Part shown: in pieces, positions 54,734-64,000 of the stretch | How the letters are laid out: every line of letters starts with the position of its first letter | How positions within the stretch are numbered: the first letter of the stretch is position 1 | Assembly (NCBI RefSeq): GCF_000695835.1 | Contig: NZ_CP007521.1 | Span: 248,001-312,000, forward strand | Length of the DNA stretch: 64,000 nucleotides | Reading direction: 5' to 3' | DNA from: Mycoplasmopsis californica | GTDB lineage: Bacteria > Bacillota_I > Bacilli_A > Mycoplasmatales > Metamycoplasmataceae | Program-made: the position numbers and the translations under genes | Notes under the pieces: generated by a model | The model's input: only the letters and a program-made list of their open reading frames with translations | What the model was told of the DNA's origin: nothing | Databases searched by the model: none

Positions 54734-55975
54734 TTAAATTTCAAAAGGGTTTATTTTGTTTAAATATGCTTCAAAAATATTAGACCAGTAAAAAAAAGCG
54801 ACTAAAATCCCCAGTTCTATTTCTCCGTTTTGTTCGAGTATAATGTGTGCAAGCGGAACATTCGCAACAGATGATAATGTCGTAACAATTCCATCGTTAT
54901 TTCTGTGATTAAATTCGCTCAGGCGATTTTGTTTAAATTTGCCTACTCCATCATTGATACTTAATTCTGGGGTAATTCGATAGTCGTGCCTTTGTGAATT
55001 TAATTGTACAAATGTTGCATAATAAATATTACTCATCGCAATTGTGTATGGAGCATATGTGTATATATGTTCAGGGAATTGCATTGTTGCACACAGTCTG
55101 TTTTTATTTATATATTGCTCGTTTTTCAATTTAGAGTACAGAGTTAGTACTGAATTTATTGCCGGATCACTGCTAATTAGGAGAGACCTTTTTTTGTCAT
55201 TTGCCAAAATCGAGCAAATATATGCATACTGAAGTGCCTGATTTAAACCTATTAAATTTGAAGTGAAATCATTGGAACCACTCACGTAACCTTGCAAAAC
55301 CTTGGCTATATCAACACCTTTTAAAAATAAAAGCAGTAAATTTATTTCCGCAAAAAAGGCGTATCGGGGCTCTAAAATATTGGGACTAATTAGCTTATTA
55401 TTTTCACTAATTTCAATAAAATCTAGCTGTAATTCTACGTTTTCCTTTCCGATTAAATAGCTTTTATTTAGCGTTCGTCAATATCCATGGTGTTGTTGCA
55501 AGTAATTGAGAATAATTTTTATATATTCAATAAATTCAGTATTAAATGTGTGTAATTTAGCAAAAATAAAACTTGTCGTCTCTCAGTTTAAGTGCATTTT
55601 AAGCGATTCAAAACGTTGAAATCAAACATATTGTGGACTGTCAGATAGAATGAAGTGAAAGCGTATTTTGTTCTCAAGTAATAAATCATTACTATACACA
55701 AATTCATATCCTGAGCGATAATTTTGTTCGGTGCGTAAATCAGTAAAAATTATTATGTCAGTAGTTTTAGTGCTTACAATATTTTTTGCAAGTTTTTTAA
55801 TTTCTTCAATGTTTTGATTACTGAAATTTAGAGCTAGCTCATGAAAACCAAAATTTTCAAAACCATCAACAGTTTTGAATTTGATGCCGTCAATAATTTC
55901 TGTACCGATTTTAGCAATATTTTCATTGCTAAAATCGGGGTAGTAATTATACGCTTTAAGCAATAACTTTGACAC
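54734..55975 (-). CDS. Degenerate PGI-like paralogue
   Basis: 413 residues, TGA-Trp at 55619 region and others. The C-terminal part aligns by eye with pgi next door: HIILEQNGEIELGILVAFF and KINPFEI match IVIEFEKMDEYNLGYLFQFF and VNPFNQP of PGI, and VSGSNDF... precedes as a PGI-like helix. The SKSG phosphate loop, the catalytic Glu motif and the final Lys are absent, so isomerase activity is unlikely. GTG 55975 is taken as start: it follows AGAGG and shares one base with the stop of the upstream gene (TAGTG). The frame also has a TTG at 55981. Confidence 0.55.
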
Positions 55976-56328
55976 TAGCAACCTCTATTATTCTGTTCTC
56001 AAGAAGTTATTTCCCTTTTAATTGATTCTTTTAATTTAGTAAAGCCATGTTTAGTTTCACGTAATTCTTCGGCATAAGGAGAGCGTGCATAGTAGCTGTG
56101 GTTAATCTTAAAATTACCAATCCCAGTTTTATTAGTGTTATCAATTTCTTCAACATAAAAATTAATGCGATCACGGAGCTTGAAGTCACTATAAAGGTTT
56201 TTGCCTGTTCAATCTGTAACAAATTTTTTTGGTATTTCAAAAACATATTTTTTGTTTGTTAAAACAGTGATTCCTTCACTACAAACGTGAATTACTTTTC
56301 CAAATAAAATATCACCTTTTTTATTCAT
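55975..56328 (-). CDS. S1-domain RNA-binding protein
   Basis: 117 residues with TGA-Trp codons, not visible with the standard code. Residues 1-75 show an S1/OB-fold pattern: KKGDILFGKVIHVCSEGITV, then RDRINFYVEEID. The basic C-terminal 40 residues are unique. S1-domain proteins of the YugI type lie near pgi in Firmicutes. First gene of the operon S1 protein-PGI-like-pgi. Role probably RNA binding, target unknown. Confidence 0.65.
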
Positions 56329-56535
56329 AATTTAATTATATAAAGAAAGTGAAGTTTTTGTTTATTTTTTATCTAAATGATATTTTTTATAAACAATAAG
56401 GAAACATATTTTTACTTTTATGCTCATTTTTCAATGTATTTCGCTAATTTTTATTTATCAATAAATAAATAGAAATTTAATATATAATTAAAGTATTAAA
56501 TGCAATATTTTTTAACTAATTTTAAGGGTAGCGAA

Positions 56536-57402
56536 ATGAATAAAAGAATAATTACAAGGGTGGAACCAAAATACTTCACTGAACTTACTCAAGAACAAAT
56601 ATTAAACTCTTTTGAATCATATGTGCAAAAAATAGAGAATATTAAAAACAATACAAAACATTATCAAGTAAGTCAGGATGAATACTTTAGGGTTAAGGCA
56701 AATTTTGCCAATGTTACGAGTTTAATTGAAGATTTATTAACTATTCCGGTTTATAAATTTAGAGATAAAACTGCTAAATTGTTTGAAAATTTTAAATTAG
56801 ATTCAAGTTTAATAATGCAATTTTTATGCATTGACTATACAGCAAAAGATTTACCAACAACTGCCGCTTATTTTGAAGATGGCGCTTCTAAAAATTCAAT
56901 TTCTTATGAGACTTCATACGTGCTGAGTGATACATTATTTGTGACATTTGTGCCACTACATGAATACCAATATGTCATTTTAAGTTCAGCCGAAGTTGAA
57001 ATCGAGCAAGACAGTGTTATGGTAAGTGATATTGAACTAGCCGATGAAGTTGATACGGCAGAAATTGATTTAGGTCGAATTGAAGAGCCGCAACCAGCAA
57101 TCGAAATAATAGAGTCTAATCCGCAAAAAGATTTAGAACTAAATAAAACCACTAAGGAAAAAGAATTAGAAAACGTTGAATTTAATCCTATTCAAAAAAT
57201 GGAAGAAGAATCAGTTATTTATGTGACTGAATATTTACCTGAAGTACACGTTTTAGAAAAACATCAAAAACCAATCCAACACAAGTATAGAAATTTACCA
57301 CAATCAAAATGATGAATAGTTGCTTCGGTATTTTTAACAATTCTTTTAATTGCATTAATTGTTTTTGCAATTTTGGTACACTTAAAACTAATTAAATTTT
57401 AA
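56536..57402 (+). CDS. Tail-anchored protein of unknown function
   Basis: 288 residues, TGA-Trp at 57310 region. Residues 1-~150 look like a folded, mostly helical domain; ~160-250 are acidic and low-complexity (Glu, Ile, Pro); then KWWIVASVFLTILLIALIVF near the C-terminus is the only membrane helix, giving a cytoplasmic protein with a tail anchor. ATG 56536 follows AAGGG; an alternative ATG at 56500 adds 12 residues and has a TATAAT 11 bases upstream (56483-56488). No family recognised. Upstream of glyQS by 30 bases. Confidence 0.6.
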
Positions 57403-57432
57403 TTTAACTTTTTATGATAAGGGGATGCAGTC

Positions 57433-58791
57433 ATGCTGAATAAAGACAAAAATATTACAACCCTAATTACCCATTTAAAAACAATGGGTTTTGTTTTTCA
57501 AGGAAGTGAAATTTATGGCGGCTTAGCTAACACATGAGATTATGGTCCCCTTGGAGCTATGTTAAAAGATAACATTGAGGCTACCTGAAAACGCTTTTTT
57601 ATTCAAGGAGAAAAAAATAATTTTTTATTAGACTCTAAAATTTTAATGAATCCACAAGTATGGGTTACTTCAGGACATGTTGTTAATTTTAATGATCCTT
57701 TAATTGAAAATTTAACAAATGGCAAAAGATACCGTGCTGATAAGTTAATTGAACAAATTGATTCAACGATTGTTGCTGAAACATTAACTTTTTCGCAAAT
57801 GAAAGAATTCTTGGATAAGAATCTAACTGAATATGAGGGTTCAAAAGCGAAATGAAGTGAAATTCGTAAATTTAATTTAATGTTTGAAACAAAACAAGGT
57901 GTGACAGAGGAAACAAAATCAAAAATTTATTTACGACCTGAAACAACTCAGGGAATAATGGTTAATTTCAAAAATGTGCAAAGAGCTATGCGCGCTAAAA
58001 TGCCAATGGGTATTGGTCAAGTGGGCAAAAGTTTTCGTAATGAGGTGACGCCGGGAAACTTTATATTTAGAACTCGCGAATTCGAACAAATGGAACTTGA
58101 AGTTTTTTGTGCCCCGGAACAAGCTAATGAGTTATTTGAATACTATGTCAATAGAGCTCAAAAATTCACGCAAATACTGGGTTTAAGTAATGAAAATACT
58201 CGTTTAAGGATTCATGAAAAAGAAGAGCTTTCTCACTATTCGACAGCGACTACTGACATCGAATATAGATTTCCTTTTGGATGGGGGGAATTATTAGGGG
58301 TAGCTAATCGTACAAATTTTGATCTTAGCGCCCATCAAAAAGCAACTGGCGAAAGTTTAGAATACCTAGATCCGAATACAAATCAAAAATACATCCCGCA
58401 CGTTATTGAACCATCAATGGGTCTAGACCGCTTAATGTTTGCTGTTTTAATTGAAGCATACGATGAAGAAAAAATTGATGAAGATACACGGATTGTCTTA
58501 CGACTAGATAAAAAAATCGCTCCGTATAAAGTAGCTGTTTTACCTCTTGTTAAAAAGTTATCGCCAAAAGCATCCGAAATTTATGATGATTTATTAAGCC
58601 GAGGTATTGATGCAATTTTTGATGAAACGGCATCAATTGGAAAACGTTATCGTCGGCAAGATGCAATAGGGACACCAACTTGCATCACTGTCGATTTTGA
58701 CAGCCTTGAAGATGAATGCGTAACAGTTCGTGATCGCGATACAATGGAACAAAAAAGAATTAAAATTACAGATTTAATAATGCATATTTAA
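57433..58791 (+). CDS. glyQS: Glycyl-tRNA synthetase, single-chain dimeric type
   Basis: 452 residues, TGA-Trp at 57535, 57853 and others. Class II synthetase of the eukaryote-like (alpha2) type: [21 protein letters not shown] motif start, class II motif 2 [21 protein letters not shown] and motif 3 [12 protein letters not shown], then an anticodon-binding domain. Starts behind AAGGGG. Heads the string glyQS-dnaG-rpoD-nif3-like-dut. Confidence 0.95.
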
Positions 58792-58793
58792 TT

Positions 58794-60665
58794 ATGAACA
58801 CAGATAATTTGCAATCCTTAAAAGATGAAATTCTTTCACAACTTGATATTGTTGATGAAATTAGCAAGCACGTTACTTTGGTCAAAAAAGGCCAAAGTTA
58901 TGTTTGTTTATGTCCTTTTCACGACGATTCAAATCCGTCGCTAACTATTAATCGCAACAAGCAAATATTTAAGTGCTTTGTATGTCAGGTTGGTGGCGAT
59001 GTTATTAAATTTGTCTCTAAATTTAAAAAAATTTCTTGATATGATTCACTTAAATATTTAGCTAATGAGTTAAATTTAGATTATGACAATACATTATTTA
59101 TGACAGAGCCTTCGCGCTATTCCGCCTTCGATTTAGAAGTTACCGAACTTAATGAAGAGGTGAATTCATTTTTTAAGATAAATTTTAAAAAACTAAAAAA
59201 CACAACCTTGAATAATTTTTTTCTCTCTCGTGACCTGAACACAGATTTGTTAAATAATTTTGATATTGGCTACTGCGAAGCGAGGGTATTTACGGAGTTT
59301 TTTGGTTCTAAAATTCATGAAAAACCACTCATTTTTGCAAAAGCAGGACTAATACATGTCGACACTTTAGCTCCAACATTTGACAATCGCGTTACTTTTG
59401 CTATTAGGGACGACCAAGGGAAAGTAGTGGGTTTTAGCGCCCGTTCCTTAGACAAAGATGCTAAGCCAAAGTATATAAATAGCTCAGAATCGACACTATT
59501 TCAGAAAAATGCATTGCTTTATAACTATTGAAGAGCTAAGGATGCGACACATGAACAAAAACGATTAATTATTGTCGAAGGATTTTTTGATGTTATAGCA
59601 TTGTATAAAATTGGTAAAGACAATGTTGTGGCTCTTATGGGTACGTCATTGACTAATAATCATTTGAAATTCTTGCATAACAAAGATATTATTTTATTTT
59701 TAGATGGTGATCAAGCGGGTCAAAGCGCTTCTTTAAAAAATGCTAAATTTTTACTATCGAAAAATATTAATGTTCATATAGTTAAAAATCAAACAAGACT
59801 TGATCCTGATGAAATTATCAAAAAATATGGAATCGAATATATCCAAACTATGCTTGATAAAGCGCAACTTGCAACCGATTTTATTTATGATTATTTTAAA
59901 CATCAGTATAATTTGCAGCCTGATTCTTCTAATAATCTAGACAGCATTAGTAATTTTGTGGATAGTTTTTTTGAATACATCAATGTCTGCAATCAAAACA
60001 TAAGAAATTATTACATTGACAGAATTAAAAATGAATTTAGTTTTGATCCTGCAATCAATATTAATCTGTCCAAAAACACACAGAAACACTCATATAATGC
60101 TGACTATACTAATGAATTTACCCAATCTTTTTATACTAATCAAGCATTTGTTGAAGATAATTATATTTATCAACATGAACTGCCCCAAAAACCATATTTA
60201 GCAAGTGAGCAAAAAACAGAGTCTCTAAGTTGGATTGATCGATTATTTTATGCAATTTTGGAACATCCATCTTTGCGAGAGCTTTTTATTCAACGAGCTA
60301 ATTCGAATGAAGGGAAATTATACTTAAAGGTATTCAAAGACTACAAAAGCGAGGTTTATGATTTAATAACTCAACCCGATTGCGATTTGGAATACGTTAA
60401 AAAAATTTTAGCACCCAATGACCAAAAACGGCAAGAATTCGATTCTTATACACAAGATTTTTACCGCAATACAGAACAAAATTACAACAATTTATTAGAA
60501 AATTTTAATTTTGCTTACCGCAACGCTCAAAACGAAAGTTTTCGCAGATACGCTATGGAGACGGCAACGCCCGAATTTAGTGACCGTGCCAACAAGTTGC
60601 CAGCAGTTTTTAGCGACCATGCAATAAATTCAAAAAATAGTTTTAATTCAAAAAATAAGAAATAA
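58794..60665 (+). CDS. dnaG: DNA primase
   Basis: 623 residues, several TGA-Trp codons. Zinc-binding domain with Cys40, His43, Cys61, Cys64; TOPRIM core with IIVEGFFDV and LFLDGDQAGQ. Makes RNA primers for replication. The C-terminal helicase-binding domain is divergent and ends in an Asn/Lys-rich tail. Two bases after glyQS; upstream of rpoD as in the classical macromolecular-synthesis operon. Confidence 0.94.
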
Positions 60666-60674
60666 GGAGAAAAA

Positions 60675-62165
60675 ATGGCTAAAAAAGAATATGAATCAGT
60701 GATAAAACTAATTTCGAAATACGCTAAAAGCAACAACATCGAATCTCTATCGCAAGCACAAGTTTATGAATATTTAGACGAGATTAAGGTGGAAATACCA
60801 GATGATTCAATGGATGAGGTTCTTGCAGAACTTCATCAAAGAGGTTTGATTCTTGATGATACAGACCTGGGGGATGATGATTTTAGTGATGTCGAAGATT
60901 TCATGGTAGAAATTAATGAAAATGGAGACTATGACAACTCGGATAATACTGACGAAGAACAAGTTTTCAAAAAATCTCGTTCAAATGAAGAGGAAGAAGA
61001 GTACGACGAATTAGAAAGCGCCATTGATTTAGGTGATTATGATGATGATTATTCATCAGAATATTCATTTAGCGATGATTATGAATATTCAGACGATTCA
61101 AGTTACGCAGAAGATGACGAAGATGAAATAATAGAGAAAAAAGAAGTAAAAGAAGTCAAAAAAGAATCGAAACGCAAATCTGCCAAGTCAATTACCGATG
61201 ATGATTTAGAGATTGAAAATTATGACGATGAGGAAATTGATTTAAGCAAAGATTCTGATGATGTCAACCCTCATAAATTAATCAACAAACTAAGCGAAAC
61301 CAACGATATTGTTAAGTGATACATGCGTTGAATTGGTAAGTATGGAAAATTATTAAATAAAGAAGAAGAAGAAAAACTAGCTTTCGAAATGGAAAAAGGA
61401 GGCTTTAGAGGCAAAAGGGCTCGTGATAAGTTAATTAAACATAATTTACGTTTAGTTATAAATAATGCTAAAAAATACAAAAATCGCGGATTAAGCTTTA
61501 TTGATTTGATTTCTGAAGGTAATGCCGGTTTATTAAAAGCATCGCAAAAATTCAATGTAAGTAAAGGATTTAAGTTTTCTACCTATGCTACCTGATGAAT
61601 CCGTCAAGCAATTACGCGTGCTGTTGCTGACCAAGCACGCACCATTCGTGTTCCTGTTCACATGGTTGAAACAATAAATAAGATAGCTAAGATTGAGCGC
61701 GAATTACACCAAGAAAACGGGACAGAACCAACAGATGAAGAAGTAGCAAGTCGTTTTGGCCAAGGCTTTGATGCCGAAAAAGTTCGTAATATCCGTCGCA
61801 TCAACATTGATCCTATTTCTTTGAATAAACAAATCGGAAAAGAAAACGACTCTTCATTTTCTGACTTTGTCAAAGATGAAAGTGTGGTGAATCCAACTGA
61901 TTATGCATCGCAGGAAGAATTAGTTGATATTTTGAATGAAATTTTACGTGAATCATTAGACTCTGACGAACGAAGACTTATTTGCAAGCGATTTGGCGTC
62001 GGTTATGATGAAAACGGAGAAAAATACAACATCACACCGCTTGAAGAATTAGCCCGTGAGCGTAATGTTTCAAAAGAGCGTATTCGCCAAATTGAAAACA
62101 AAATTTTACGCAAGTTAAAAAACTGCACCAAAAAAGGAAAACATCTAAAGGATTTTTTTAGATAA
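60675..62165 (+). CDS. rpoD: Primary sigma factor
   Basis: 496 residues, TGA-Trp at 61317 and 61593. Region 1.1-like N-terminus (1-85), an acidic linker (about 85-200, Asp/Glu/Ser-rich), then regions 1.2-4: [20 protein letters not shown] (region 2.3-2.4, -10 recognition) and a region 4 helix-turn-helix [23 protein letters not shown]. Its TAA shares one base with the next ATG. Confidence 0.96.
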
Positions 62166-62935
62166 TGACAGTTAGTCAAATAGTTTCTTTTTTACTTGAA
62201 AAATACCCATTAGAATGACAAGAACCCTGAGATTATAGTGGTTTAAGTGTTAAAACTAAATTAAATTCTTCTCTCAAAGGAGTTGTTGTAGCTATTGATT
62301 TAAATTCACAAGTTGTTCAAAAAGCGATTGAATTGCAGGCGAATTTAATAGTAGTTCATCATCCATTTAAATTTGCGAAGTTATGGTCTGACGATTTTGA
62401 ATTAGCACCCTACAAGATAAAAATTCTATCAAAATTACGTCGCTATGGCATTAGTGTACTTTCTCTTCATACTAATTACGACAATTCTTCTCAGTCTACC
62501 TCATTTCAAATTGCTCGCTATTTAGATTTGCAAAATTACGTACTAAAATACCAACAAAATTATCCCTGCCTAATATCTACAAGTTTGAGCGTTAATGAAA
62601 TTATTGATGCATTATCTAAAAAGTTAAATCTTCACTCATTTCGTACAAATGCTGGCAACTACACACAAAAATACTCAAAAATCGCTTTTTTAGCAGGGTC
62701 GGGATCATCGTCACTTGCCCGCCAATTAAGTGAAGAAGGCATTGAATTAATTATAACTAGTGATATAAAATGGTCGGACTGAATTATGTTTCAAGAACAT
62801 AATGTTAAAATTCTTGAAATACCGCATTTAGTTGAACAAGTTTTTGTTGGTGATATTTCTGAACAATTACAAACAAAATTCAAAAACATTAAGATAAACG
62901 CCGTTTATTTAGAGCAACCTTATAGAAATATTTAG
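62165..62935 (+). CDS. Nif3/YqfO-like dinuclear metal-centre protein
   Basis: 256 residues, TGA-Trp codons. Nif3-family signatures: VVHHPFKF with metal-binding His65/His66 and LHTNYDN. Sometimes annotated GTP cyclohydrolase I type 2; true function unknown. In Bacillus its homologue also follows sigA in the dnaG-sigA operon. Start overlaps the rpoD stop by one base. Confidence 0.88.
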
Positions 62936-62944
62936 GAGTAGAAA

Positions 62945-63436
62945 ATGAATTTCTCACATATTTTTAAAATGCAAGCTGAACTAGATAAAGCAATCAATTC
63001 GCGTGAAGACCTTAAACACGTTATGCCTGAGGAATATAAAGCAAAATGACTTCTAGCTTTACTTGTTGAAACTGCTGAATTCGCTAATGAAATTCAGTGT
63101 TTTAAATACTGAAAAAAACACAAAACAGTAGATAAAGCTGCTGTTTTAGAGGAATTTGCTGATGTTTTACATTTTCTTGGATCATATGGGTATAAGTTGA
63201 ATGTAGATCCAATCATAGAACCTAAAATTGTTTCTAAATTCCCGACAGACCAAATTTTAGAAATTTTTCGTATCGCAAGTGATACTACAATAAATATATC
63301 AAAAGAAACTATTAGCGAGCTTATTGCTTTAGCACTTGGATGTGCAAAAATCTTGGGTTATACCGATGATGAAATTATAGAGTACTACAATTTAAAAAAT
63401 AAAAAGAATTTTGAACGTGTTCAAAATCATTATTAA
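62945..63436 (+). CDS. All-alpha dUTPase (dimeric, MazG-like superfamily)
   Basis: 163 residues, TGA-Trp codons. Metal-binding pattern ExxE...ExxD of the all-alpha NTP pyrophosphatases: Glu42/Glu45 in VETAEFANE and Glu70/Asp73 in EEFADVLHF. Hydrolyses dUTP to keep uracil out of DNA. Ten bases after the Nif3-like gene behind AGGAG. Confidence 0.85.
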
Positions 63437-63444
63437 ATTCATTT

Positions 63445-63480
63445 AACATTGTCCTGTCATTGACAATGTTTTATTTTATT
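63445..63480 (+). terminator. Intrinsic terminator of the glyQS-dut operon
   Basis: AACATTGTC / GACAATGTT stem with 8-base loop, TTTATTTTATTTT tail. Confidence 0.8.
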
Positions 63481-63611
63481 TTAAAATAACGATTTATACT
63501 TAAACAATAGACATTACTATTAAATAAGTGCAATTAACCTAAATTAATAAGATAGGTTTATAGTTAAAATTCAAAAATAAAATACACACAAAGTTCATGT
63601 GTGTAGGAATA

Positions 63612-64000
63612 TTATTTAGGATCAATTTTAATTGGAATAATTTTGTTTTTATGTTTATTGATTGTATTCAATTCGATTACAACTGCATTAAGTTGGCAAG
63701 AATTAGGAGAGACTTGATATCTAGATTTTGCTCTAAAGCGCATATTTTCATAGACCTCTTTATAATTTGCTCCGATTGCGCAATTATGAGGTCCTGTCAT
63801 TCCAACATCGGTTATAAAGCAAGTATTTTTAGGTAGCAATCTTGCATCATTAGTTTGAACGTGTGTATGAGTGCCACAGACAGCATCCACGTCTCCATCT
63901 AAATATAGTGCTAATACTGCTTTTTCACTCGTGGTTTCAGCATGGAAATCAACAAAGTGAAAGTCAGCAGGTTCGGCACTATATTTTATAATGTCCATTG
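63612..64000 (-). CDS. YmdB-family metallophosphoesterase, C-terminal part (5' end outside window)
   Basis: The visible 129 residues show DFHAETTSEK, GDVDAVCGTHTHVQTND and the segment TDVGMTGPHNCAIG, which are diagnostic of the YmdB/TIGR00282 family of 2',3'-cyclic nucleotide phosphodiesterases. The gene continues beyond base 64000. In Firmicutes ymdB follows rny (RNase Y), which may lie upstream outside the window. Confidence 0.88.
   Translation of the reverse strand, partial: MDIIKYSAEPADFHFVDFHAETTSEKAVLALYLDGDVDAVCGTHTHVQTNDARLLPKNTCFITDVGMTGPHNCAIGANYKEVYENMRFRAKSRYQVSPNSCQLNAVVIELNTINKHKNKIIPIKIDPK

Overview
The window comes from a wall-less mollicute of the Mycoplasma type. Base composition is very AT-rich, and UGA is read as tryptophan: almost every gene only becomes full length when in-frame TGA codons are read through (for example ileS, secDF, gltX, argS, pgi), while real stops are TAA or TAG. 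Small tRNA clusters, dense co-oriented gene strings, lipoproteins with an AASC lipobox and no cell-wall genes fit this. Gene content suggests the hominis/fermentans/bovis side of the mycoplasmas, but the species cannot be fixed from sequence alone.

Layout. 1-5.8 kb: end of an unknown gene, leucyl aminopeptidase, a HAD phosphatase, eight tRNA genes, CTP synthase. 6.2-10.7 kb: a tightly overlapping operon of a luciferase-like flavin monooxygenase, a GcvH-like lipoyl protein, a SirTM-type sirtuin, a lipoate-protein ligase and an Old Yellow Enzyme relative. This is the lipoylation/ADP-ribosylation module known from staphylococci and streptococci, here without its macrodomain gene. 10.7-14.9 kb: a lipoprotein and a phosphorylcholine (lic) locus in which the cytidylyltransferase LicC and choline kinase LicA are one fused protein, followed by the LicB-like transporter and, divergently, LicD. 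15-24.7 kb: ileS-lspA, eno, thiI, an EzrA-like protein, rpmF, metK behind a structured leader, and a 36-residue basic protein.

24.8-35 kb: a 5'-nucleotidase lipoprotein, a stand-alone dihydrolipoamide dehydrogenase, gltX with a DUF1934-like partner, and a P37/P29/P69-type ABC transporter behind a TPP riboswitch, which points to thiamine (phosphate) uptake. 35-42.5 kb: gyrA, a degenerate phosphohexomutase-like protein, rpsD, rpmE, and hrcA-grpE under a CIRCE-like operator. 42.5-53 kb: remnant DNA (a possible restriction-enzyme fragment and a long inverted repeat), two tRNAs, ruvAB, secDF, truB, a second HAD phosphatase, ribF, rpsO, argS. 53-64 kb: two tRNAs, pgi with a degenerate PGI-like paralogue and an S1-domain protein in one operon, a tail-anchored protein, glyQS-dnaG-rpoD-nif3-like-dut, and the end of a YmdB-type phosphodiesterase.

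Working picture: mostly core informational and salvage metabolism, interrupted by three accessory themes. These are the SirTM lipoyl module (6.2-10.7 kb), phosphorylcholine decoration of surface lipids (11.3-14.9 kb), and thiamine-controlled uptake (31-35 kb). Several promoters (hrcA, secDF, ribF, argS) have a TATAAT box so close to the start codon that the mRNA must be leaderless or nearly so. No IS element, CRISPR array, prophage or rRNA gene was seen.
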